From: Paenibacillus eucommiae
GTDB lineage: Bacteria > Bacillota > Bacilli > Paenibacillales > NBRC-103111
Assembly: GCF_017874215.1 (NCBI RefSeq)
Contig: NZ_JAGGLB010000038.1
Span: forward strand, 18,773-82,772
Reading direction: 5' to 3'
Length of the DNA stretch: 64,000 nucleotides
Position numbers and translations under genes: made by a program. Shown piece after piece: positions 18,761 through 27,113 of this stretch; positions within the stretch are counted from its first letter, which is position 1; the number at the start of each line of letters is the position of its first letter. The notes under the pieces were generated by a model that saw only the letters and a program-made list of their open reading frames with translations, was not told the DNA's origin and made no database searches.

Positions 18761-19537
18761 TTACGCGACTGCGCCTCTTCTTAAAATATGCAGGCTATGC
18801 CAAATAAAAAATCCGCTAAGCGCAAAAAGTGCACTACTACTCATCCATAGACTACTAAGATCGCTGTAATGGATCTGTTCGTTCATGCGATAGCCAATCA
18901 CTGCAATCATAATCCAGAGGGCGGCGACAATAGCCGCAAATCCAAAGTACTTCCGGCTGCGCTCGCAAAGAGCCCCGTAATAGAAGCCTGTTGCAATAGT
19001 CGTAAACACGGCGAGCGACGATAATAGCCGGCTGAGGCTTAATGGCAGCAGCAGACGAAAAAATTCCGAACGAATCATCGCCAGAAAAAAGCCGTTATGC
19101 ATGACGAATTGCCCTTCGCCATAGCTTCCGTACTTGGCTGCAGCAAGAGCATAGCCAATCCGTATGCTGATCAGCTGTGCAGCTAGCAGCATTAGCAGAC
19201 ATATCGCAAATACGATCAGCTTGCTGAAATAAAACGCCTCCCGCTTCACTGGAAGCGTCAAATACGTATAGATGCTCTTACCGCCCCAATAATCGGCATA
19301 CACGGTTTTCAGGAAAAATGCGCACACAATCACCAGAAAAATCAGGAACAGAATCACACTGCCTGATGAAGCATAAAGATCCTCATAACGCTCGTTCACG
19401 GTATATTCACTGTAATTCTTCAATTGATCTTGGACCATAATTAACGGCGTTATCATCGTGGCCGCACATAGAATCATAATGAGTCTTAACCATTTGGCAA
19501 ACTCGATGTTGATCAGACGGTATAAGCCTTTCATCAT
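18761..19537 (-). CDS. ABC-type membrane subunit (6 TM)
   Basis: 258 residues with about six hydrophobic helices (WLRLIMILCAATMITPLIM, SVILFLIFLVIVCAFFL, LIVFAICLLMLLAAQLI and others). This matches ABC-2-like transporter subunits paired with YtrB/BcrA-type ATPases. It follows the GntR gene by 52 bp, a gap that contains one of the two matching operators, so it may be transcribed both from the regulator promoter and from its own. Confidence 0.8.
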   Translation of the reverse strand: MMKGLYRLINIEFAKWLRLIMILCAATMITPLIMVQDQLKNYSEYTVNERYEDLYASSGSVILFLIFLVIVCAFFLKTVYADYWGGKSIYTYLTLPVKREAFYFSKLIVFAICLLMLLAAQLISIRIGYALAAAKYGSYGEGQFVMHNGFFLAMIRSEFFRLLLPLSLSRLLSSLAVFTTIATGFYYGALCERSRKYFGFAAIVAALWIMIAVIGYRMNEQIHYSDLSSLWMSSSALFALSGFFIWHSLHILRRGAVA

Positions 19538-19553
19538 TTCTTATCACCTCTAT

Positions 19554-19573
19554 TGTATTATGCACATAGTACA
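19554..19573. promoter_or_regulatory. GntR (YtrA-type) operator 2
   Basis: TGTATTA-N6-TAGTACA, one mismatch from the perfect dyad at 19990-20009, and both sites share the same TCTATTG left flank. It lies between the GntR gene and the membrane subunit gene. Confidence 0.7.
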
Positions 19574-19589
19574 ACTACTCCAAAAAAAA

Positions 19590-19961
19590 TTATTCCCAAT
19601 GCTCACTGATCAGCTCGACAACCGTCTTGAATGACAAATGTATGTCTTTGGCTGAGTCGACGAATGATTTCACCAGCTCGCGGGTCAATTCTTCTTCAAT
19701 TCTCCGCAAAATCATATCATCGACATAAATGACGCTCCCCTGCGTACTGCTTGTGCGCACAAAGCCCTCATCTTCCATCAGCTTAAATGCTTTCTGTACC
19801 GTATTCGGATTAATGCTCATCTGGGCCGCAATCTCCCGCCTGGACGGCAGCTTATCGCCGGATTCCGCCCTGCGCAGCAGGATTTGCCGTTTCACATACA
19901 AGGCCAGTTGTATATAAACAGGATCCTTATGATTGAGCTTTAGCTCATAGAAATTCAACAT
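19590..19961 (-). CDS. GntR-family repressor, YtrA subfamily
   Basis: 123 residues: an N-terminal winged helix (DPVYIQLALYVKRQILLRR, then LPSRREIAAQMSINPNTVQK) and a short helical C-terminal dimerisation part, typical of YtrA rather than full-length GntR proteins. First gene of the operon with the membrane subunit, the extracytoplasmic protein and the ATPase. Perfect and near-perfect dyads at 19990-20009 and 19554-19573 suggest autoregulation and control of the transporter. Confidence 0.93.
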   Translation of the reverse strand: MLNFYELKLNHKDPVYIQLALYVKRQILLRRAESGDKLPSRREIAAQMSINPNTVQKAFKLMEDEGFVRTSSTQGSVIYVDDMILRRIEEELTRELVKSFVDSAKDIHLSFKTVVELISEHWE

Positions 19962-19989
19962 GCTTTATACACCTGCCTTAGGACTCTAT

Positions 19990-20009
19990 TGTATTATGTA
20001 GGTAATACA
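19990..20009. promoter_or_regulatory. GntR (YtrA-type) operator 1
   Basis: Perfect dyad TGTATTA-N6-TAATACA about 30 bp upstream of the regulator start, likely overlapping its promoter. Confidence 0.75.
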
Positions 20010-20078
20010 GACTTATTGTCAACTCCTAAGTTGCTTAAATGCGGTGCGATGTCAATTAAGTTTCGTACTGTATATCAC

Positions 20079-20143
20079 AAAAATAACTGAGCACCTCCAT
20101 ACACTAATGAGCGCAACTGAATGGAGGTTTTTCAGCTATTTTT
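20079..20143. terminator. Bidirectional terminator after anti-sigma gene
   Basis: Stem ACCTCCAT / ATGGAGGT flanked by AAAAATAACTGAG on one side and its complement-like TTTTTCAGCTATTTTT on the other. It ends the minus-strand sigma/anti-sigma transcript. Confidence 0.7.
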
Positions 20144-20175
20144 AGGGCATGAAATCCATTTGAGTAACGATTAGA

Positions 20176-21336
20176 TTAATCCAATACAACGACTCTGCCA
20201 GTAATCACACCATTTTCGTCTCTGTGAAATAGCAGCGCCTCGTAGATATCGTCCCCCCCGCTGATGGGGAGTCGTCTATCCGAAAAACCAATTTGCCCCT
20301 CCTCGAACAAGTCGTGGAGAGACATCGTTAGACTCCGATCGCCATAAGTATAAATGATATTTCCCGAAGCGTCATAGGTCACTTCTTTTATGGATGCGGA
20401 AAGGGTCTCACCGATCGTCTCGCCGTTACGTATTTTGGCCCGTAAATCGTTAATCCAATTTACCCATTCTTCATCCTCTGCATCACTGGAGTCTTCATTA
20501 CTTCTCGAATCTTGTGAAGACGATGGATTCAACAGTGCCTCCAAATAAGCTTCTGCCTTGGCATGGTCGGCCTTTGCTGCGTCGAGAGGGAGATCAAACA
20601 GCAACGAGGCGCCGGGATAGTCTTCTCTAGCTCGGATTTCCCCCGTCTTTTCGTCAAATATAAACGCCTCGTTTCTATAAAACGTTGTGCCGCTGCTGAT
20701 CGCCAAATACACCCCTCTGTCTGCAAACATTTCCACCTGGTCGCATTCAATGATTCTGTACAAGACACCATCTATAACGATCTCATTGTATCCGCCGTTC
20801 ATCGTGACAATGTTAACTTGCCATGGCTTCTGGCCTTTGATCAACGGCGAAATGAAGAACGGATCCTTGCCATATTCAGGATCATCGGTATTCGGCATCG
20901 GCTTGCCATCCTGTCTGGTTATAGATACAACTGCATATGCCCTGTCAGGATATATGTCCTCCGAAGAATGGCTAAATTCACTAAGACCTGCTCCCGAAAC
21001 GAGACCATGCAGCGTAAAACGGTAGTCTCCAGAAACCATTGATTGATTGATCTGAATAGCATCTTTACTTTCAAACGCATCCGCTAACAGCTGATCTCCC
21101 AAATGCTCAGCGACCTGCTTGGGGCTGAATAGCTGAGTCGCCGCATAAGCTGATATGGACAGTACTAGCAACAATACAGCGGCTAATAGTCCTGCGGATA
21201 ATCTTTTCCTATATGTAGGCTTCATCTGACTACGCTCCTTTAATTGATGTATTATACTCTGATTCAAATTTTCTTCGGGCTCTGCTGCGGAAGCCAAAGA
21301 TTGTTTGAGCAATCGTTCCCAATCCGCGTCCTTCAT
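20176..21336 (-). CDS. Membrane anti-sigma factor-like protein
   Basis: 386 residues. A cytoplasmic N-terminal region of about 45 residues is followed by one membrane helix (GLLAAVLLLVLSISAYAA) and a large extracytoplasmic domain that begins like DUF4179-type proteins (LFSPKQVAEHLGDQLLADAF). The start overlaps the ECF sigma stop by 4 bp, the classic coupling for a cognate anti-sigma. It lacks the zinc-binding HxxxCxxC of ZAS anti-sigmas. A Ser/Asp/Glu-rich acidic linker lies near residues 272-290. The signal sensed is unknown. Confidence 0.8.
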   Translation of the reverse strand: MKDADWERLLKQSLASAAEPEENLNQSIIHQLKERSQMKPTYRKRLSAGLLAAVLLLVLSISAYAATQLFSPKQVAEHLGDQLLADAFESKDAIQINQSMVSGDYRFTLHGLVSGAGLSEFSHSSEDIYPDRAYAVVSITRQDGKPMPNTDDPEYGKDPFFISPLIKGQKPWQVNIVTMNGGYNEIVIDGVLYRIIECDQVEMFADRGVYLAISSGTTFYRNEAFIFDEKTGEIRAREDYPGASLLFDLPLDAAKADHAKAEAYLEALLNPSSSQDSRSNEDSSDAEDEEWVNWINDLRAKIRNGETIGETLSASIKEVTYDASGNIIYTYGDRSLTMSLHDLFEEGQIGFSDRRLPISGGDDIYEALLFHRDENGVITGRVVVLD

Positions 21337-21857
21337 GGGGAATCAACCTCCAATACTTTTCTCATTGTCTTGCGGGCTTTATGCAGCCTGCTCTTCACTG
21401 TTCCCGGTGGAATTCTCAGCGCCGAAGCAATCTCCTCAACGGTCATATCAGCTGTATAATACATGTAAAGGGGAAGCTTCAGCTTGTCGTCCAGCAGGTG
21501 AGCAGCGTCTTGAATCATGGTGCGAAGTTCAAGCGACAGCACTGCGTCTTCTGGCGTTGCTTCGCTTGCGAACGAACCGGACTTGTTTGCCTCTTCGTCA
21601 AGTTCAGCTGTGGGGGCAATTCTTTGTCTCCAAGCAAGCTTACGACGATGATTTTTGTGCAGCCTAATTGCAATCGATATGAGAAAAGCTTTGGGATTTC
21701 GGGACGCGTCCATCTTGAGTCGCAGTTCCACGGCTTTAAGAAAAGTTTCCTGATACAAATCGTCCGTATTCTCTTTGTTCCCCGTCAGCTTATAGCAAAA
21801 ACCGTAAATCGACTTGCCATGCTGCTTTACAAGCTCGATCAACTCATCAATATCCAA
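21333..21857 (-). CDS. ECF sigma-70 factor
   Basis: Region 2 is in KSIYGFCYKLTGNKENTDDLYQETFLKAVE and region 4 in DMTVEEIASALRIPPGTVKSRLHKARKTMR. The open frame reaches an ATG at 21887, but a TTG at 21857 is preferred because GGAAGGAG lies 7 nt upstream; the ATG at 21887 sits at the end of the putative promoter repeat and would leave no leader. It is coupled to the anti-sigma gene by 4 bp and probably autoregulates through the promoter at 21872-21919. Confidence 0.92.
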   Translation of the reverse strand: MDIDELIELVKQHGKSIYGFCYKLTGNKENTDDLYQETFLKAVELRLKMDASRNPKAFLISIAIRLHKNHRRKLAWRQRIAPTAELDEEANKSGSFASEATPEDAVLSLELRTMIQDAAHLLDDKLKLPLYMYYTADMTVEEIASALRIPPGTVKSRLHKARKTMRKVLEVDSP

Positions 21858-21871
21858 ATCATTTCTCCTTC

Positions 21872-21919
21872 CTGAATGGCCATTCATCTATATATTGTCA
21901 TAACCGAGGAATTGGTTCA
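21872..21919 (-). promoter_or_regulatory. Putative autoregulated ECF promoter
   Basis: On the minus strand GAACCAATTC (a -35 of the GAAC type used by ECF sigmas) is followed after 16 bp by AATATATA, just before the sigma gene. The whole segment recurs at 62849-62896 with differences mainly in the spacer, so the shared bases probably mark the promoter. Exact -10 boundaries are uncertain. Confidence 0.55.
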
Positions 21920-22009
21920 TCTGTTTGACGCAAATCATGAGGGAAAGATCGCTTTGGAAACAACAACAGGTAGGCATAACAGGTGAGTCATAACAGGCTT
22001 TGCAAAAAG

Positions 22010-22037
22010 AAAAAAAAAACGCCCGGAAATTCGGGCG
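22010..22037 (-). terminator. Terminator after glycosidase-like gene
   Basis: On the minus strand, stem CGCCCG-loop-CGGGCG is followed by ten T, about 120 bp past the stop at 22156. Confidence 0.85.
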
Positions 22038-22071
22038 CAGCATACCATCCACTATTTTTCAAAAAGGTAAC

Positions 22072-22135
22072 GCCCAAGCGGACAACCAGCAGGTGTTTGT
22101 TTCCTGACCGAATGGGATAGTGATGACAATAAACA
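22072..22135. repeat. Short dispersed repeat fragment
   Basis: CGGACAACCAGCAGG, then TTTCCTGACCGAATGGGATAGTGATGACAAT, closely matches the segment right of repeat copy B (about 15670-15722). The core GGGATAGTGATGACAAT is identical. Confidence 0.75.
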
Positions 22136-22155
22136 TTTGAGCTTCTTTTAAAGCG

Positions 22156-24060
22156 CTAATCCATTTCGGCTGAACCGTGTACCGCAATGATATCCAATAC
22201 GAATTTCCCGCTCTCGGCTTCAATCTGAACACTATGCCGCCCTTGCGTAAGGCCGCCCACGGTATGGACTACGGCTGATGCTCTTGCTTCCGGTGCATAT
22301 AAATTTGCGTGTCCCGACAACTCACCATCCACATATACTTTTATCGTTCCGAATTCAGGAGCGGTTGGCGCATAAATATCAAATCCATCACCAATCACAT
22401 TCCACTTGGCCTTGCACCTGCCTTGACCAACAAGCCCCTTATTCGATCGATACAGCTCAGATGCCGTAACTTCCCAATCGCCGATCCTTTGCCCCGCACC
22501 GAGCAAGGCATCAAAACCGTTGTAAAACAATTCATAACGCCCCGCATGGCCCGTTACTTCGAACTTGCTGCAGTTCAGGTTGGACCATTCATGAGCAATA
22601 AGAGCCAGCGGCTTCGCGGCGGAAACCGCAATTTCTGCTTCTGCCACTTGGATGCCGCCAAGGAAAGCAATCACATTGCTTCCTTCCCTTCGCAGCTCAA
22701 TCGAAGTGACCGGTTTGTCATAAGATCCAGCTGCATGAACAAATTCTACACCGTTAAAATCGACGGTAATAAGCTTAAAGCTTCCCTCGTCGCTAAGGCG
22801 CAGCGCTGAATAAGAGGAGATCGACTGCTGATGCGGCACTGCATCGCTTTTACTTTCGTTTGGACCTAGAATGCCACCGTAGTCAAAAGCAAAATCGACG
22901 GTTCCTTCCAATACAACATCCGCTTTCAGCGAAAAATGGACATATCCGGCAAGCACGGGCGATATTGCTTTCCCTTTATGCGCAGATAAGGTAAAACCAT
23001 CGCTAAAGGGCTGCTCCCATGGGCGTGAAGCAACAAACAGCGTACCGTGATCATCCTCATTCTTGGATGGGTACATGACATTGAAAATACCGTTATGGAC
23101 GAATCCATGGAAAGTCTGCCCCCATATGCCGTATTTTTCATCCAGCCTCGGACGGCTGTGCCAGGCATTCCCATCGAAGAGCAGGCTCCAAGCTTCTGGC
23201 TCGTGGGCTTCTTCAAGGCTGGCTGAGAAGACCGCCTGGTAATTTCTTGATGCGGCAACGGATGTGGCAGGAGCGTATACCGTATCCCCGACAGCGAAGC
23301 ATGGATAGAACTCGACAGGCGCCGGATAATACTCAGGCCGGTCGACTGACATCACGATGACCGGTCTCGACCAGGGACCTTCTGGTGACGGGGCCGTCAT
23401 ACAAGCAAGCCCCCAGGAGAAATATTCGCTGGAATCGCACAAGGCGAGTGTTATCCAGTCGTTTTTACGCTTTAACAAAGTGGAGGCGTATATCCGTTTG
23501 AATCTGCCCATGTCGCCGGCTAATTCAACATTGCTAATGTGTGGAGCCGGGAGCCTAGTAAAGGGGCCGGCCGGAGTTTTGGCCCATGCGAGCGCAGCGC
23601 CGGAATCCGCGCCTGTCCCTAACGGATTAAACGCATTCGACCAATCTGAGTTGTTCGTGCACCAATCATAAGCCATCCAATAAGTATCCGATTGCTCATC
23701 ATAAGTCACAACAGCATCAGGAACAATATCAGAAGCCACGTCATGATGGTCAAAAGCAAATCCTTTCTCGAATACCGGTCCAAGGCACTCCCAGTTCACA
23801 CCTTCATCGGCAGATTTATACACGATACAATGTGCAGAGAATTCCTCAATCAACTTATACCCATAAGGATAGAGGCCAGCATAGTAGTACCACCCCCCAT
23901 CCTTGGGATCCCGGAATAACGACCCGTTCACAGCCCATTCATAAGGCTTCTCCGACCGGTGCACACACTCGCCTACCCGCTCGAACGAATCAAAGGAAGG
24001 ATCTCCAAGTACCGGGTGTCTTAGCCAAGCATTCATCCATCTCTTCTGCGCATAATCCAT
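22156..24060 (-). CDS. Five-bladed beta-propeller glycosidase-like protein
   Basis: 634-residue cytoplasmic protein (no signal peptide). The first 380 residues resemble the GH43/GH130-type propeller: NGSLFRDPKDGGWYYYAGLY, IVPDAVVTYDEQSDTYWMAYD with an Asp in the catalytic-base style, FKRIYASTLLKRKNDWITLAL, and YPAPVEFYPCFAVGDTVYAP. The C-terminal part (about 390-630) is beta-sandwich-like, including VDFAFDYGGILGPN and GDWEVTASELYRSNKG, perhaps carbohydrate-binding. Catalytic residues cannot be assigned with certainty. It is monocistronic with its own terminator. Probably cleaves or phosphorolyses imported oligosaccharides. Confidence 0.65.
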   Translation of the reverse strand: MDYAQKRWMNAWLRHPVLGDPSFDSFERVGECVHRSEKPYEWAVNGSLFRDPKDGGWYYYAGLYPYGYKLIEEFSAHCIVYKSADEGVNWECLGPVFEKGFAFDHHDVASDIVPDAVVTYDEQSDTYWMAYDWCTNNSDWSNAFNPLGTGADSGAALAWAKTPAGPFTRLPAPHISNVELAGDMGRFKRIYASTLLKRKNDWITLALCDSSEYFSWGLACMTAPSPEGPWSRPVIVMSVDRPEYYPAPVEFYPCFAVGDTVYAPATSVAASRNYQAVFSASLEEAHEPEAWSLLFDGNAWHSRPRLDEKYGIWGQTFHGFVHNGIFNVMYPSKNEDDHGTLFVASRPWEQPFSDGFTLSAHKGKAISPVLAGYVHFSLKADVVLEGTVDFAFDYGGILGPNESKSDAVPHQQSISSYSALRLSDEGSFKLITVDFNGVEFVHAAGSYDKPVTSIELRREGSNVIAFLGGIQVAEAEIAVSAAKPLALIAHEWSNLNCSKFEVTGHAGRYELFYNGFDALLGAGQRIGDWEVTASELYRSNKGLVGQGRCKAKWNVIGDGFDIYAPTAPEFGTIKVYVDGELSGHANLYAPEARASAVVHTVGGLTQGRHSVQIEAESGKFVLDIIAVHGSAEMD

Positions 24061-24238
24061 ATTTCACATTCCTCTCTATAGTAATAACCCTTCTATTGCT
24101 CATTAGCCTAAGTTTTTATCACACCGCCATTATACTCCGCCACCACCGCAGTGTCCTCAGACAATCTTATCGTATGTCACCGATGATCTTATCTTTTTAT
24201 CACCTCAGGCTTCCACCAAAAATGTTTTAATAAAACAT

Positions 24239-24273
24239 AAAAAAACCCGGTACTGATTTTATCATCAGCCGGG
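24239..24273 (-). terminator. Terminator of AraC-SBP fusion gene
   Basis: On the minus strand, stem CCCGG-CTGAT / ATCAGT-CCGGG is followed by seven T, about 87 bp past the stop. Confidence 0.8.
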
Positions 24274-24359
24274 TGGTTTCTAAGCTAAAGGTACTTTTGT
24301 CGCATTACCAAGGGGATCACTTTGTAATCCTAAATTGAACAATCTTAGTCAAACTGTCC

Positions 24360-25994
24360 TTATGTTCTTCGCTCCAACAGCAAATCCGTAAGCAATTCCA
24401 GCTGCGCCTCAATGGAGACCGGATCAGCATAGGAAAACATCTCCTTATTCAACTCAAAAATCCGATCATGGACGACAGCCGGCAACTGGTTCCACTCCAC
24501 GCTCCTCGAGACGAGCTCAACGCCCTCACCTTCATTGATCACAAATAAAAAATCAGCGGCAGCCGCATACTCCGGAAGCAGCCGGATCGGCAGTCTTTGT
24601 TCGACCTGAGCCCCGCTCTCGATGATTTGCTGCACCTTACGCGGAGCTTTGAACTGAAATCCCCGATAAATAGCCCAGCCGCTGCGTCCATAATTATCGC
24701 CAAAAACTGAAAACATGCTGCCATTTCCTTCAATACGGATAATAGCTGCCGTCTTGCTCTCATTTGCGATGCCGGCTGAGGCAATTTTGGCTCGGGACAA
24801 AGCTGCTTTCTTCTCATAGCGGACAATAAACTGTTCTGCAGCCCTGGGATTATTGATCAACTCGCCCACCAATCGCGTGTCCTCGTAGATGCTTCGATTC
24901 CCGTCATACGGAATTAGAACGGATGGAGCAATTTTCGACAATTGGTCGTATTCAGCCAGGTTGTTGCTGTTCATAAGAATCAAGTCGGGCTCCAGCCCGG
25001 CAATCATCCCCAAGGAAGGTGTGGCACCAACATCCACGATATCCGCTTCTATTTCCTTCAAAAATGTGCTTCCTCCCCACCAGGTTAAATTGGCACCCAC
25101 AGGCTTTACGCCCATAGCTGTCAAAATTCCGCTGTAATAAAGTGCAACGACCCGAAGCTCGCGTCGGCGCTTGCTTACGAAATGCTTAGGGGAAAGACCA
25201 ACCACTTGCTTAAACCGGCGGCTAAAATAGTACACATCCTGAAAACCGGCATTGCGGGCGATTGTATTCAAATGATCGTTAGACACGAGCAATTGCTTCT
25301 TCGCTTGATTGATGCGCAGCTGGGTGACATAATCCAGCGGGCTTTGACCTGTCAGTTCCTTGAACAAATACGTATATTGCCTTGTCCCGATTTTCGCCCG
25401 CTCTGCCAGATTTTTAATATTCACAGTCTTTGAAAGATCAGCATGCATTTCGTCAATTGTTTGACTTACCGCACTGCGGGGATCGCTTTCAGCTTGAATT
25501 AAATTTCTCTCACACAAATAATACAACAGCTCCTGCAGACGAATATGCTGCTTGAATGACTCCAGCCCTTCACCTTGAGACTCGTATTTATGCAATTCCC
25601 CCAGCATCGTGGACCATTGTCCGAATGGCTGAATATTTAATTTACCTGCAAGTGGGAACAGCTCTGGCGGAGCAAGCTCTTGGGCAGATTCGCATTCACT
25701 AACTTCTACCCGTTTCATCCGAAAAGTCAAGCGATACAGTCCAAGCTCTTCAGCTCCAGCGTTTTCCGTTTCAAGCATTGTGGCTGGTGGAATCAGGAAG
25801 CATCCCCCTTTTGTCAGCCGGGAACGTTTCCCGTCGATCAGGCCAGTGCCTGTTCCTTGCATGATGCCAATCAGCGTATAGTCTTGAACAAGCAGCTTTT
25901 CCGTTCTGGAACCAGCCGGGTAACGCTTATATTCAACTTCCAAAAGCGTGAACAAGCACGTTCGGAACGGCAAGCTTACACCAGTCATTTGCAA
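24360..25994 (-). CDS. Btr-like AraC regulator fused to siderophore-binding domain
   Basis: 544 residues in three parts: an N-terminal cupin-like domain (about 1-150), AraC helix-turn-helix (about 180-280: TVNIKNLAERAKIGTRQYTY, then GFQDVYYFSRRFKQVVGLSP) and a C-terminal periplasmic-binding-like domain (about 285-544, VVALYYSGILTAMGVKPVG onward). This is the layout of B. subtilis Btr, the intracellular ferri-bacillibactin-sensing activator. The C-terminal domain is very similar to the lipoprotein at 27114-28166. A Fur box lies upstream at 26019-26033. It probably activates siderophore uptake when its ligand is bound (family knowledge plus inference). Confidence 0.92.
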   Translation of the reverse strand: MQMTGVSLPFRTCLFTLLEVEYKRYPAGSRTEKLLVQDYTLIGIMQGTGTGLIDGKRSRLTKGGCFLIPPATMLETENAGAEELGLYRLTFRMKRVEVSECESAQELAPPELFPLAGKLNIQPFGQWSTMLGELHKYESQGEGLESFKQHIRLQELLYYLCERNLIQAESDPRSAVSQTIDEMHADLSKTVNIKNLAERAKIGTRQYTYLFKELTGQSPLDYVTQLRINQAKKQLLVSNDHLNTIARNAGFQDVYYFSRRFKQVVGLSPKHFVSKRRRELRVVALYYSGILTAMGVKPVGANLTWWGGSTFLKEIEADIVDVGATPSLGMIAGLEPDLILMNSNNLAEYDQLSKIAPSVLIPYDGNRSIYEDTRLVGELINNPRAAEQFIVRYEKKAALSRAKIASAGIANESKTAAIIRIEGNGSMFSVFGDNYGRSGWAIYRGFQFKAPRKVQQIIESGAQVEQRLPIRLLPEYAAAADFLFVINEGEGVELVSRSVEWNQLPAVVHDRIFELNKEMFSYADPVSIEAQLELLTDLLLERRT

Positions 25995-26018
25995 GATCAG
26001 CCCCTTCTTGTAAATAAA

Positions 26019-26033
26019 TGAGAATCGTTATCA
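26019..26033. promoter_or_regulatory. Fur box upstream of AraC-SBP gene
   Basis: TGAGAAT-C-GTTATCA matches the 7-1-7 Fur dyad TGATAAT-N-ATTATCA with one mismatch per arm, 25 bp upstream of the start. Confidence 0.75.
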
Positions 26034-26117
26034 AATTATCGTTGTTTTCATTTTATCTCATAGAAGAGGCTAGTTTCAACTATTATTAGAAAATGGCTCC
26101 TACTAGTAAATCGCCTT

Positions 26118-26580
26118 GCGACGTCCTTTGAGGTGCGTGTTCTTGATGTAGGAGCGTTGCGGAGGGAATGGCTATGGGCTCCAGCCGCTGTTAAAGATTT
26201 GTTCCCTTCCATGGAATGGATGAGGGGGTTGGAATAAATCTTTAAAGGCAGGCACAGGCGCCGGAGACGAAGAGCCCGCTCAGCTGAGAGGAGCTGATGC
26301 TTTAACGATGTTTTTCATCGCTAAAACCACCATTTCCTCTCCTCAACCATGCTTTAATGATGAAAAACATCGTTAAAATTCCTTTTTACCACCCAAAGAG
26401 GCCATCCGCTCTGCTTTAACGATGAAAAACATCATTAACGCACCTGATTGACCTGGAACACTTGCTTTAACGATGAAAAACATCGTCTTAAATGGAGCAC
26501 ACACTCATTGCGGAGAAGGACGTACTGCTACTAGACTGCTACTCTCGTTCTTCCGCCCACATACCTTCCTCTCAGCCTCA
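26118..26580. repeat. Composite intergenic repeat, copy C
   Basis: The left part (26118-26260) shares ACGTCCTTTGAGGT, GGAGGGAATGGCT, CCAGCCGCTGTTAAAGATTTG and AAATCTTTAAAGGC with copies B and D but lacks their right arm and 3' half. It then has the palindrome module with dyads at 26301-26325, 26353-26377, 26415-26439 and 26466-26492, and a right flank CTGCTACTCTCGTTCTTCCG shared with copy A. Confidence 0.9.
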
Positions 26581-26667
26581 AATTGACGAACATGCCACGC
26601 TCATCTCAAACCTGCGAAGGGACTGGGCAAGGTTGTTCAGATCATAGCGGAGCCAATCCCAAGTAGC

Positions 26668-26852
26668 TTACGGACATGAGATGCGCTATTTGTGTCAATT
26701 AAGGTCCTTTTGGGATCGCTACGGACATCAGATCCCTTATTCGCCTTAGCTGGTGGGTTTGGTGCTTCTTCTGATCGAAATAACGGATCTCATGTCCGTA
26801 AGCATCCTTAAATAGGGGGATTTGCCACAAATAACGGCTCTCATGTCCGCAA
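26668..26852. repeat. Four-copy repeat TACGGACATGAGAT-N-TTATT, two in each orientation
   Basis: TTACGGACATGAGATGCGCTA (26668) and TACGGACATCAGATCCCTTA (26720) are direct; AATAACGGATCTCATGTCCG (26779) and AATAACGGCTCTCATGTCCG (26830) are inverted. The units are about 24 bp, so the region could fold into alternative hairpins. Different from the palindrome module. Confidence 0.85.
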
Positions 26853-26879
26853 CGACTAAATTTCCCACCTATGCCCCTC

Positions 26880-26985
26880 ACTTTTCCTTTACTCTCCCAT
26901 TACTCTTCCACTATCTTCCATTACTCTTCTATCACTCTTCCATTACTTTTCCATTACTCTTCACATTACTTTCCCACCATTTTGC
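26880..26985. repeat. Imperfect CCATTACTCTT tandem repeat
   Basis: About eight degenerate 10-11-bp CCATTACTCTT units on a C/T-rich strand; non-coding. Confidence 0.75.
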
Positions 26986-27031
26986 TCCCCAACCTCCGGC
27001 TTCTAACAAGACTTGTTCCAGTATGTGCATC

Positions 27032-27057
27032 AAAAAAACCGCCAGTATCGGCGGTTT
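27032..27057 (-). terminator. Terminator of siderophore-binding lipoprotein gene
   Basis: On the minus strand, CCGCCGATACTGGCGG stem-loop followed by TTTTTTT, about 57 bp past the stop. Confidence 0.9.
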
Positions 27058-27113
27058 CCAGAGTTACTCCAGAGTTATTACTCCAACATTATTCCAGTAC
27101 TGCTCACCCTCAC

